Source: Microseira sp041929235
Lineage (GTDB): Bacteria > Cyanobacteriota > Cyanobacteriia > Cyanobacteriales > Aerosakkonemataceae
Assembly (NCBI RefSeq): GCF_041929235.1
Contig: NZ_JBHFNP010000279.1
Location: forward strand, 1 to 64,000
Direction of reading: 5' to 3'
Length of the DNA: 64,000 nucleotides
Shown: positions 35,831 to 44,460 of the stretch, piece by piece
How the letters are laid out: every line of letters starts with the position of its first letter
Numbering within the stretch: the stretch's first letter is position 1
Notes under the pieces: generated by a model
What the model saw: only the letters and a program-made list of their open reading frames with translations
The model's database searches: none
Told to the model about the DNA's origin: nothing
Translations under genes and position numbers: made by a program

Positions 35831-36184
35831 ATGAAAAAACTGTCTCCTTATATGAGAAAAGCAGATGCTCGCGGTGGATTCTGGGGAATTACGCGGGAGA
35901 GTTGGGCTGAGATTAACTTTGTGGAAACAGCAGGCAACCAAGTACGCGGGAAGTATTACCACAAGGAAACTTATGAGCTTTTTTTTATTAGATGAGGCGA
36001 AATTGAAATTGAAATTGATAACTTGCGCTCGGGGGAACAGATTGAATTTTGTGATAAAAAAGGAGATGTGTTTATCATCGATCCCTATGAGATGCACAAT
36101 TTCCGAACTAAGACAGATTCCCAATGGAGCGATATGCTATCTAAGACGCTAAACTTAGAAAATCCTGACTTTCATAGAGAATGA
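35831..36184 (+). pseudogene. Cupin-like protein gene interrupted by an in-frame TGA
   Basis: Reading 118 codons from the ATG at 35831 gives a single frame with one TGA at 35993-35995 (codon 55). Before it the product contains KYYHKETYELFFIR, after it GEIEIEIDNLRSGEQIEF and FIIDPYEMHNF. This is a cupin (His-x-His-like metal region, then the PxxxHxF second motif) of the kind found in sugar isomerases and WxcM-like proteins. The frame is kept after the stop, so it is a nonsense mutation rather than a frameshift. Sequencing error or readthrough are other options. Confidence 0.75.
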
Positions 36185-36193
36185 GGCAGCTTT

Positions 36194-37114
36194 ATGGGGC
36201 GTAAGTGGAAGATTGGGTTACGTTTGTTTCATATCAACACACTGGATGTCAGCAAGCCTGGTAACGTTCATGGTGACGAAGTAGTAGCGCGCGGCTGGGA
36301 GAAGTATCTATTGAGGCGCGACGATGTTGAGTCAGTGTATGTGTATGGAGCGAGTGGAGCGATCGCAGAAGAACTAGATGTCCTGATTCACTTCAATCCT
36401 TTCTTAGAATTACATCCTAAAGTGAAGAATATTTTATATCTCCAAAACGCTTTTGCTAAAGAAAAATATCCAGGAGGAACATCAGGAGTTTTTCAGGAAG
36501 TTAAATCCAAATTTGATGGTTACTTATTCACCAGCCAAAAGTTGATGGAAGTATGCGCTAACGGGGCGGTTGTTCCTTTTGCTACCGACCCCGAATATTT
36601 TTATCCGCAACCATCAGAGGTTTACCAACATCCTGTATCCTTTGTAGGGAATGATATTAGAGGACCTATCGTGAACCTACGCTACTTTGTACCCGCCATA
36701 CCCTTTGGGTTGACGATTTATGGAAATCTGTGGTCTGAACCCTTATCGCAAGTTTGGAAAGGCAAGTTGCCAATGCCCGATCTACCTAAATTATATACAA
36801 GTAGCTTGATTAATTTAAACGCCCATATTCTAGAACATATTGAATTGGATACGATCAACTTAAGAATTTACGACATCTTAGCTTGTGGCGGTTTCATCCT
36901 ATCTGACTATGTAGAGTCCATATCATCTATGTTTGGAGATGCTGTCGTGTGTACTGAAGGATATGAAGACGAGTGGGCAAAATTAGTTCGTTATCTAGCC
37001 GACCCGGAGGAGCGACAACGGCGCAGTCAAGAGGGACGTAAAATTGTTCTGAACGACCATACTTATAGGAACCGCGTAGAAACTTTAATCAATTATTTGC
37101 AGCAAGTTTTGTAG
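36194..37114 (+). CDS. CgeB-like glycosyltransferase
   Basis: 306 residues. The C-terminal part has the features of CgeB / GT1-like spore-protein-type transferases: LYTSSLINLNAHILE, then INLRIYDILACGGFILSDYVESI, and the end EWAKLVRYLADPEERQRRSQEGR. The N-terminal Rossmann half is short. It starts 9 bp after the cupin reading frame, suggesting the two belonged to one transcript. Donor and acceptor sugars are unknown. Confidence 0.85.
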   Translation: MGRKWKIGLRLFHINTLDVSKPGNVHGDEVVARGWEKYLLRRDDVESVYVYGASGAIAEELDVLIHFNPFLELHPKVKNILYLQNAFAKEKYPGGTSGVFQEVKSKFDGYLFTSQKLMEVCANGAVVPFATDPEYFYPQPSEVYQHPVSFVGNDIRGPIVNLRYFVPAIPFGLTIYGNLWSEPLSQVWKGKLPMPDLPKLYTSSLINLNAHILEHIELDTINLRIYDILACGGFILSDYVESISSMFGDAVVCTEGYEDEWAKLVRYLADPEERQRRSQEGRKIVLNDHTYRNRVETLINYLQQVL

Positions 37115-37168
37115 TTATTTATATTCAAGATTGGGGTAGAGCTAATAAAAATAGATCGGGAGATAAAA

Positions 37169-38683
37169 ATGAAAGTACTTTTCGCAAATATACCCTTCAT
37201 CAAGTATGACAATCAAGGTAAGATATACACGGGACCTAATGCAGGATCGCGCTGGCCTTGGACGCTCCCAGGGATTCATGGTTACGCTTGTTTTCCATTT
37301 TTCATGGGGTATGCTGTTAGCTACTTAATCGAGCATGGAGTTGATGCAAAGTTTTATGATGCTGTTGCCCTGCATCACTGGGATTATGAATTAGTCAAAC
37401 AAAATATTGCTAAGTTTAAACCCGATGTTTTATTTCTGGAAACATCTACGCCTTTGTACCGCAAGGTTGAAGAATTTGCCATCTGGGCTAAGGAAAAATT
37501 TTCCAGTCGTATTGTTTTGGTAGGCCCCCACGTTCAAGCTTATGTAAGGGATTTAATTCAAAAACCATTTGTAGATCACTGTGTTATAGGCGAATATGAA
37601 AAACCCGCTCTTGATATAGTATCCAAGCTGGATAAGGCAAAGCAGATTTACACCTACGAACACGTAGAAGACATTAATTTTTTGAATGGTAAAAATTTTC
37701 TACCCTTTAGACCTTTTGAGTATCTATATAACTACTGGGAACCTACAATGAACACGCCGCGCCCTCAGTTAGCAGTCAGCACTTCGCGCGGTTGTCCATT
37801 TAAATGTACGTACTGTCAATGGCCTAAAGTGATGAATAACGGGCAGTACCGTAACCGACTGCCTGAATTAGCGATCGATGAAATCAAGACAGTGATAGAG
37901 GAATACAAAACCTATGAAGAAAATATTCAAAGAGAAGAAACTCTATTAACCAAAGTCCAAAAGTATAGTATTCGCAACCTGAAAGACACGCTCAAGGGAA
38001 GGCAAAGTATAATAGAAGGCATTCAAAAAGTACGACGTGGTTATGATGTTAAAGGGATAGGGAGTATTCTCTTTGACGATGACACTTGGAATTTGGGGAC
38101 TAAGAGAATTACAGAACTTTGCAAAGGGCTTAAAGAGATTGGTCTGCCTTGGACAATGATGGGGAGAATTGATACGTCTAGTTTAGAAATATACGATCTG
38201 ATGGTCGAGAGTGGCTGCGTTGGAATGCGGTTTGGAGTTGAGAGTTTCAATCAAAAGTTAGTTGATAACGTTAAGAAGAGCTTGAACACTAAGAGAAGCT
38301 ACGAAAATATTAAGTATTTGATTACCCGCTTCTCTAACATGGAATTCCACTTTACGACAATGAAAAATCTACCGGGAGAAACGGATGAAGATTGGGAAAA
38401 CGATCTCAAAATTTTAAATGAATTAAAGGATATAGGATCCAAGTCAAACAACATCATCCACTGGCAAAACTCTGACTGTGTGGCGTTCCCCGGTACGGAG
38501 TTATGGGAAGAAATGGTAGCTCTTGGCAAGGGAGAGGAATTAAGAAACTTTGAACTTTACGATGGGGGAACGCATAATGATGCAAAGCTGGCTGAAGCCG
38601 TTGGCTGGCTTGGCAAGGACTATAAACCAAAGTGGTCAAAGTATTCTAAGATGGGAGAACCAACTAATATGCCTGCGGAATGA
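37169..38683 (+). CDS. B12-binding-like radical SAM enzyme
   Basis: 504 residues. The N-terminal 170 residues resemble the cobalamin-binding fold (ISYLIEHGVDAKFYDA-like helix-strand units, RIVLVGPHVQAY). The radical SAM core carries the [4Fe-4S] motif CPFKCTYC, with Cys at 209, 213 and 216. Later motifs are GMRFGVESF and HFTTMKNLPGETDED. Class B radical SAM enzymes of this type methylate or rearrange unactivated carbons. In a glycan locus it may methylate a sugar carbon or modify a lipid carrier. Its stop overlaps the next gene's start. Confidence 0.9.
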   Translation: MKVLFANIPFIKYDNQGKIYTGPNAGSRWPWTLPGIHGYACFPFFMGYAVSYLIEHGVDAKFYDAVALHHWDYELVKQNIAKFKPDVLFLETSTPLYRKVEEFAIWAKEKFSSRIVLVGPHVQAYVRDLIQKPFVDHCVIGEYEKPALDIVSKLDKAKQIYTYEHVEDINFLNGKNFLPFRPFEYLYNYWEPTMNTPRPQLAVSTSRGCPFKCTYCQWPKVMNNGQYRNRLPELAIDEIKTVIEEYKTYEENIQREETLLTKVQKYSIRNLKDTLKGRQSIIEGIQKVRRGYDVKGIGSILFDDDTWNLGTKRITELCKGLKEIGLPWTMMGRIDTSSLEIYDLMVESGCVGMRFGVESFNQKLVDNVKKSLNTKRSYENIKYLITRFSNMEFHFTTMKNLPGETDEDWENDLKILNELKDIGSKSNNIIHWQNSDCVAFPGTELWEEMVALGKGEELRNFELYDGGTHNDAKLAEAVGWLGKDYKPKWSKYSKMGEPTNMPAE

Positions 38684-39543
38684 TTCAAATGAAAATTCTG
38701 ATCGATGGCTGCGTATTTACTCAGAATAATCACACCGAAGCTATTCAGTTTTGGCGGCAACTAATACCACCTTTGATATCTCAACTACAGGGGAATACAA
38801 TATATTTCCTCAATCGAACTTCAACCCCTGCTTTCCCAGAAGTTAACTGGAGCAAAAATCTGTTTGCCCCTGGGGTTGACTTCTCAAATTTTGCGATTGA
38901 GACTTGTCGCTTATCAGCTCTGTGCCAAGAGCTTGACATTGACTTGTTTATCAGTACTTACAACACCAGTGCAGGCACTAAAGTAAAGTCATTGTTTTTG
39001 TTAGGGGAGCCATTTTCGTCAACCACTTTGCCAAATCACGATTTGGTCTTAATATCCAGGCAGCGTGCTACGAAAATGGCTTATCTTTGCCTGCTCTGTC
39101 AAGATGGTGCTGAAAATCTAGAAGCTCTGGGTATTGTAAAGCCATATTGTATTTGGTTATCTGGTTGCGATCGAGTACATGGTCTTCAGAACCAGTCCGA
39201 ATTAAACTGGATATCTGTTGCTAATCAGATCGTCACGGCTATACACGAACTGCTGAACTATGAACCGACTGCTGAGACTATTGCTCGTCTGAAAGCTGAG
39301 GAGGAAGCAGTAAAAGCAGAGGCGCTGGATATTAAACTCAGAGCAGAGGAAGCAGTTAAATCACAGGCATTCTATCCCGATTATAACCCTAACACAACCC
39401 AAAAAACAGCTTATTTTATGTATTTGTCTCGGATATATTATGGATTGAAAAGAGTAAATAAATATCCAGAATATGCAATCAGGATTTATCAATGGTTTAA
39501 AACAAAGATCGTAATAGTACAAAATAGTACAAATGCTGATTAA
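38680..39543 (+). CDS. Hypothetical glycan-locus protein, glycosyltransferase-like N-terminus
   Basis: 287 residues, ATG at 38680 overlapping the previous stop, with an alternative ATG at 38689. The first 70 residues look like the start of a GT4 enzyme (MKILIDGCVFTQ), and LDIDLFISTYNTSAGTK resembles the acceptor-side Rossmann half. No donor-binding E-x7-E region follows. Instead there is a helical, Glu/Ala/Lys-rich segment near 205-230 and an Arg/Lys/Tyr-rich end. It may be a degenerate or split transferase, or an unrelated accessory protein. Confidence 0.55.
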   Translation: MIQMKILIDGCVFTQNNHTEAIQFWRQLIPPLISQLQGNTIYFLNRTSTPAFPEVNWSKNLFAPGVDFSNFAIETCRLSALCQELDIDLFISTYNTSAGTKVKSLFLLGEPFSSTTLPNHDLVLISRQRATKMAYLCLLCQDGAENLEALGIVKPYCIWLSGCDRVHGLQNQSELNWISVANQIVTAIHELLNYEPTAETIARLKAEEEAVKAEALDIKLRAEEAVKSQAFYPDYNPNTTQKTAYFMYLSRIYYGLKRVNKYPEYAIRIYQWFKTKIVIVQNSTNAD

Positions 39544-39565
39544 TGTTTAGCTATTCACATGATTT

Positions 39566-40933
39566 ATGAAAAAATTGCTGTCTATTTGCTATAATTTACC
39601 ACCAGAGCCAACGACAACGAGTAATCGGATAGCCAGAATTATGAAGTATTTACAGAAAGACTGGCAGATTGAAGTTATAACACCAGTGGAAGATGGATAT
39701 TTAGGAGAAGAAATTGCGGTTCATTCAGTCAAAAATTGGTATCCAAAATCTTTGATAGATCTGCTAATAAAACTAAAGTTGGAAAAGTTATTAGAATGGG
39801 TCATTCCTTTTTGGGGGGAACCAGCTTTTTTTTGGGTGGCTCCAGCATTAAACAAAGCTAGAAAATTAATCAAGCAAGAAAGACCTGATGTTATTGTTGC
39901 ATTCATGATGCCTTATTCTATTGGAATAATTGGTGTTATAACGAAGTGGTTAACCGGGTTACCTTTGGTATTAAACTTTGATGACTCGCCCACTTGTGAT
40001 GATATGCATAGCAGTTTTTACAGTTGGTTCCATTATCGCCTGACGTTATGGATGGAAAATTTTTACGTCGCTCAGGCTGATGCAGTTATCTACGTTTCAC
40101 AACTAAACTTAGAGAGGGTGCGATCGCGACAACCTCAACAGGATCGTTCAAAGTTTCACCTGGTGCGATATGGAGCAGATCCAGAAGAGTTTTCTCAATC
40201 TCCAGCAAGAACCGATAATGAGTTTCACATTACCTACACGGGAGCAATGGCTGGCTGGTTTGAATTTTATTATAAGCCTGGAGAAAAAAAATGTATTAAA
40301 AAAATTTATCAAGCTTGGGTGAAATTAGGGCATTATCAGATTACTAAACTTGACCAGCGAAGCGCCAGTCCGATGTTTGTGGGTCAAGCTGTGCAACAAG
40401 TGTTAATCAATTATCCAGAGTGGGAGGGAAAAATTAAAATTAAAATTTATGGAAATTTGTTTGCTAAATACGTTGTTGACCGAGCTTTACAAAACCAGAA
40501 TCTTACAAATATTGTTTCTGTTTCTAGTCCAGTCTCCAATGAAAAGTCTATTGAATTAGCTTGCCAATGTGACCTGTTGTTTCTGACGCTACCGGCACGT
40601 CCGCCTGGGTCTTGTCCTGGGGGTCGCATATCAGGCAAAACCTATGAATATTTAATGACTGACCGCCCGATTCTAGCAGCGGTTCCAAAAGGAGAAAACT
40701 GGGATTATCTCGAAGGTAAGCCAGGAGTTTGGCTGGTGGAACCAACAGACGTATCTACCATGATAAAAGTTATTAGTAAAATTGCTGCTGCAAAGTTTTC
40801 AGGAAAACAGCTAACCTTCGACCGTACTCATTTATATGATGAACTGAGCTATGTAACTCGCGCCAAAGAGTTTTCTGATGTCTTGGATAAAGCTATATAT
40901 ATTCGCCAAAGTTATCCAAAAATAATGATATGA
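39566..40933 (+). CDS. GT4-type glycosyltransferase
   Basis: 455 residues of GT-B fold. The N-terminal acceptor half begins KKLLSICYNLPPEPTTTSNRIARIMKYL; the donor half has HITYTGAMAGWFEFYYKP and a C-terminal GRISGKTYEYLMTDRPILAAVPKGE, where the last Glu region contacts the nucleotide sugar. A long inserted segment near 225-285 is unusual. Works on a lipid-linked intermediate at the inner membrane, by family. Specificity unknown. Confidence 0.85.
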   Translation: MKKLLSICYNLPPEPTTTSNRIARIMKYLQKDWQIEVITPVEDGYLGEEIAVHSVKNWYPKSLIDLLIKLKLEKLLEWVIPFWGEPAFFWVAPALNKARKLIKQERPDVIVAFMMPYSIGIIGVITKWLTGLPLVLNFDDSPTCDDMHSSFYSWFHYRLTLWMENFYVAQADAVIYVSQLNLERVRSRQPQQDRSKFHLVRYGADPEEFSQSPARTDNEFHITYTGAMAGWFEFYYKPGEKKCIKKIYQAWVKLGHYQITKLDQRSASPMFVGQAVQQVLINYPEWEGKIKIKIYGNLFAKYVVDRALQNQNLTNIVSVSSPVSNEKSIELACQCDLLFLTLPARPPGSCPGGRISGKTYEYLMTDRPILAAVPKGENWDYLEGKPGVWLVEPTDVSTMIKVISKIAAAKFSGKQLTFDRTHLYDELSYVTRAKEFSDVLDKAIYIRQSYPKIMI

Positions 40934-41030
40934 TCTAAGAAATTCGCGATTACATAAAAGTTACAGCTTGATTTAGCCGGTGTCAGGATAGCAAAATGTT
41001 TAACAATTTTAGTTGATTATTGGTAAGAAG

Positions 41031-41840
41031 ATGACTGCTACAACCTTAAGAACAATTTATAAACAGCTAGTCCCCTCAGCGATAAGAGATGCAGTGCGTC
41101 CTCTAAAAGACCCATTAGGTCTGTATGTCTCACACGTTATTAGACAAAAATCTAACTGCGAGGTCATGTCTGGGCCATTTAAAGGGATGAAGTACAATAA
41201 AATGGACAATACACATCCATTATGGTTGCTCGGAACCTACGAAATGGAAATTCATCCAGCTATTAATCTCTTGCAAAGCTTTGAGTTCGATCAAATTATT
41301 AACGTGGGTGCAGCCGAAGGTTATTATGCAGTAGGTATGTGCCTACTGTATCCAAAAGCATCGATTTACGCCTTTGAGGCTCAAACCGACACTTTGCATC
41401 CCACAATTTCAAAATTAGCTTCAGAAAATTTGGTGGTTGGAAGGATTGAAATTATTGGGGTGTGTCGCCCAAGTGATTTAAACAAATTGTTAGAAAAAGA
41501 AACTAAGAAAAGCTTGTTGATTATGGATGTTGAAGGCGCGGAAGTTGAGCTTTTAAATAAATCGAAGGTGAGGGGATTGGATCGGACTGCTGTTCTTGTA
41601 GAGCTTCATGATATGTTTGTTCCGGACTGCTCTAAAATAATTTATGATAGATTTAAAACTACTCACAAAATAGAGAAGTATACCACCCGTCCGCGCACCT
41701 TAAATGATTTTCCTTTCAAAACTTTTACTATTCCTAGTTGGCTGACAAAGCAGGCTGTTTTAAATTTCATGTATGAACCTCGTTTCAGCAAAGAGGTTAC
41801 ACATCAAGATTGGTTTTTAATGCTCCCTTTGTTAAGGTGA
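41031..41840 (+). CDS. SAM-dependent methyltransferase, FkbM-like
   Basis: 269 residues from the ATG at 41031, preceded by GGTAAGAAG. Motif I is IINVGAAEGYYAVGM, followed by IYAFEAQ and LLIMDVEGAEVELL, the arrangement seen in FkbM-type O-methyltransferases. The N-terminal 90 residues are basic and family-specific. A candidate for adding methyl groups to sugars of the exported glycan, perhaps as a chain-end cap. Confidence 0.82.
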   Translation: MTATTLRTIYKQLVPSAIRDAVRPLKDPLGLYVSHVIRQKSNCEVMSGPFKGMKYNKMDNTHPLWLLGTYEMEIHPAINLLQSFEFDQIINVGAAEGYYAVGMCLLYPKASIYAFEAQTDTLHPTISKLASENLVVGRIEIIGVCRPSDLNKLLEKETKKSLLIMDVEGAEVELLNKSKVRGLDRTAVLVELHDMFVPDCSKIIYDRFKTTHKIEKYTTRPRTLNDFPFKTFTIPSWLTKQAVLNFMYEPRFSKEVTHQDWFLMLPLLR

Positions 41841-42096
41841 AATCAAATGGAGTTGTTTTTATGTATTTTGGCCCTCTTATACATGATGACTCAGCTTTCA
41901 CCGCTCAATTGAACCAAATGCTTACCGTACAAGCAAGTCTATTTGCCATCCCATATGCCCAAAGAAACCCGGTTTTCCAGAATAAGTACGGCAGATTGAG
42001 TTTTTCAACATCGTTTGGTAAAAATAGAAAGCGATTTTTATCATTGTTTAAACGAATTAATGATTTTTTAATGGATCAAAAATGGATATATCGTGT
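41841..42096. other. Short gap without a supported gene
   Basis: About 255 bp. A 99-codon frame (41810-42109) crosses it and overlaps both neighbours, but it has no family similarity and includes a copy of the AAACCCGGTTTTCC repeat near 41960. I do not call a gene. Confidence 0.5.
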
Positions 42097-42984
42097 ATGT
42101 TGGGTTTAAAAAATAAAATAAAAGAAAGTGTAAAATACAGATTTTGGTATAGTTATTATAATTTACTTCGGCAAATTAAATGCCTTCAACGTCCTAATAT
42201 AAAGTGGAAACCTCTAGAACGCTGTTTGCCAAGGTTTGTTTCAATTGTGCATGAAGCTGATGTGCCGTTACTGGCATATAGCCTCAACTCTTTGATGCGA
42301 CAAGTGGATAAAAGACCTAATTTTTGGCTGGTTGGAGATTCTGATGCTGCTCATGGTAAGCTACAATCTTGGCTTTCAGCTTCTTCCCCAACCGATGTGG
42401 AGTTTTGGCATTGGGAAACTTTATTGTCCAAGTTAGATTCAAGGTATCAAACTTTTATCCAAACTTGGTTGAACTCTGGAAAGTGGGGGGGATATGCCAA
42501 AAAGTTTGCGATTACTTTAGCAGCAAATGCGGATTCAGATATTCTACTTTTTGATGCAGATGTTTTATGGTTTGGTGATTTTCCCTCGATTTTACAATCT
42601 TTGCGCCAGAAAAATCCGACTATCTTAGCGGGTCAAGATTATCAGCAATCCTATGACCTGGAGGTGATAGAATTTTTAGGCGATCGCAGCATCTTAGCAG
42701 GCGCTCCTTTAAACTGCGGCTTGGTATATTATTCTCAGGGTATTTTACCCCAAACTATCCCAGCCGAAAAGTTGATGAATTTGCTTCCTTATGCGAAACA
42801 AGCAACAACCCACCTGGAGCAAACCATTATTGCTCATGCTTTTTGGCAAGCAAACGGTGAATGGTTTGATTCAGACACCCTTGCGACTACAATGATAGAT
42901 AACTTCAAACTCAGAAGACAAACTGAATCATTGGCTCGTCACTACGCTGGAGGAAAACATCTATTCTGGCGCGATGCCTATTAA
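42097..42984 (+). CDS. GT-A-like glycosyltransferase
   Basis: 295 residues from the ATG at 42097; another ATG lies 15 bp upstream. The nucleotide-sugar site is suggested by SDILLFDADVLWFGDF, where the DAD acts as the DxD metal motif, and by the following GAPLNCGLVYYSQG. These are features of nucleotide-diphospho-sugar transferases (GT-A fold). The N-terminus is basic. Placed among GT4 genes, it probably adds one residue of the repeat unit. Confidence 0.72.
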   Translation: MLGLKNKIKESVKYRFWYSYYNLLRQIKCLQRPNIKWKPLERCLPRFVSIVHEADVPLLAYSLNSLMRQVDKRPNFWLVGDSDAAHGKLQSWLSASSPTDVEFWHWETLLSKLDSRYQTFIQTWLNSGKWGGYAKKFAITLAANADSDILLFDADVLWFGDFPSILQSLRQKNPTILAGQDYQQSYDLEVIEFLGDRSILAGAPLNCGLVYYSQGILPQTIPAEKLMNLLPYAKQATTHLEQTIIAHAFWQANGEWFDSDTLATTMIDNFKLRRQTESLARHYAGGKHLFWRDAY

Positions 42985-43010
42985 TTGTTAAATGATTTAA
43001 ACGTCAGGTA

Positions 43011-44171
43011 ATGAAAATCCTTTTCTGTAGTCCTGCCCCTCTAATTAAAGAACTTGGCGCTCCGAAAATTTGGATTGAACTCGCTGAAGAAATGGAGGAA
43101 ATCGGATGGGAATGTAAAACAATTTCTCTACAGCAACTTGCAACCATACCAAAGCATCTGAAAAATCATCAACTAAGTTGGCAACTTATTTTTTCTGAAG
43201 CATTACGACAATATTTGCGCGAACATGCTGCTGAATATGATGTCATAGACTATGACCAGAGTTATCTTCCTTACTCTAGAAGCGAATTTCACCCACGCAC
43301 CCTTTTCGTCGCTAGAGCTGCACTGCTTGTCCACCATTTGGAAAAAATAAATATTCCACAGCCAAAAACCTGGAAATCTAAAATTCGCGGTTTAATCAAA
43401 GGTAAACGCGATGCTATAGACAAGCAGAAAATAGCAGAGCTTGCTCACAAAACTGTAATTGAATCTGACTTAGTCAATGTGGCGAATTATGACGATAAAG
43501 ATGAGTTGGTTAGGTGCGGAATTCCAGCCGAAAAAATTATTGTAATTCCTTACGGAATTAGTCGCAGTCGCCGACCACTATTTGATGGGATTTCAAGCGA
43601 AGTTCCAGGGGAACCAAAAGTAGTTTTTGTCGGCACATTTGATTACCGTAAAGGAGCCAGTGACTTTCCAAGTATTGTAGAAAATATTTGCGGTCGCATT
43701 CCGAATGTAACTTTTCGTTTATTAGGCACGGCTGGTTTATTCCAAACTAAAGAAAAAGTTTTATCTTTCTTTCCCCATGAGTTAAAAGAGCGAATTGAAG
43801 TAATTCCTAGATTTAACGCCCAAGAGTTACCAGAACTTTTAAACTCTTGCTCGGTTGGAATTTTTCCCTCTTATTTAGAATCCTTTGGCTTTGGAGTTTT
43901 AGAAATGCTTGCAGCTTCTATTCCTGTAATTGCTTATAATGCACCGGGACCACCGATGATGTTACCATCAGAATATTTAGTTGCTCCAGGCGACACTGAA
44001 AGTATGAGTGCAAAAGTAATTGACCTGCTAAAAGATAAAAGCAAACTGGCTCAAGCACGAGTATGGGCGAAGGAGCGATCGCAGAAATTTTGTTGGCAGG
44101 AAATTGCGAAACATACCAGCCAAACTTATTTAGAATATTGGCAAAGGAAGCAAGCCAGTTTAAATAGCTAG
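43011..44171 (+). CDS. GT4-type glycosyltransferase
   Basis: 386 residues. The donor half is clear: KVVFVGTFDYRKGASDF, FRLLGTAGLF, then SCSVGIFPSYLESFGFGVLEMLAASIPVIAYNAPG with the E-x7-E pair. The N-terminal half begins MKILFCSPAPLIKELGAPKIW. It follows the GT-A-like gene at 42097-42984 by 26 bp. Confidence 0.92.
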   Translation: MKILFCSPAPLIKELGAPKIWIELAEEMEEIGWECKTISLQQLATIPKHLKNHQLSWQLIFSEALRQYLREHAAEYDVIDYDQSYLPYSRSEFHPRTLFVARAALLVHHLEKINIPQPKTWKSKIRGLIKGKRDAIDKQKIAELAHKTVIESDLVNVANYDDKDELVRCGIPAEKIIVIPYGISRSRRPLFDGISSEVPGEPKVVFVGTFDYRKGASDFPSIVENICGRIPNVTFRLLGTAGLFQTKEKVLSFFPHELKERIEVIPRFNAQELPELLNSCSVGIFPSYLESFGFGVLEMLAASIPVIAYNAPGPPMMLPSEYLVAPGDTESMSAKVIDLLKDKSKLAQARVWAKERSQKFCWQEIAKHTSQTYLEYWQRKQASLNS

Positions 44172-44204
44172 TCGATATGTTTTTGCATTCTTACTTTAGA
44201 TAAC

Positions 44205-44405
44205 ATGAATTTTCAGTCAATCGTTGCCTCGCTCCCGTCCTATCTCAGACGTCATAAGCTAATCCAGTTCCTCTTGCTTATTTCACCAAACTCACGTATC
44301 CAATTAATTCAATTCAATGGTACAGCCAGACTCTTTGCAGACCAGGGAGACCCTTGGCCTAGACAAATTTTGATTGCAGAACACTGCGAACCTGAGTTCT
44401 TTTAA
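44205..44405 (+). pseudogene. Truncated FkbM-family methyltransferase (N-terminal stump)
   Basis: 66 residues only. The sequence SLPSYLRRHKLIQFLLL... then LIQFNGTARLFADQGDPWPRQILIAEHCEPEFF looks like the start of FkbM methyltransferases, just ahead of where motif I should begin. The frame ends at TTTTAACTAGCAACTTGAGTTA, the end sequence of a MITE-like repeat. The SAM-binding body is missing, so it should not be active. Confidence 0.6.
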
Positions 44406-44422
44406 CTAGCAACTTGAGTTAA
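44403..44422. repeat. Solo end of the AACTAGCAACTTGAGTT element
   Basis: The 17-18 bp end sequence found as an inverted pair at 50483-50683 occurs here once, directly at the stop of the truncated FkbM frame. A related copy lies near 62170. It marks a probable past insertion or deletion junction. Confidence 0.7.
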
Positions 44423-44460
44423 TATTAATTACAGAGGTCGCAAATAATTTGAGAGTAAAA

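Noticed and set aside
41810..42109. 99-codon frame between the FkbM-like and GT-A-like genes
   Set aside because: It overlaps both neighbours, has no family similarity and includes a dispersed repeat.
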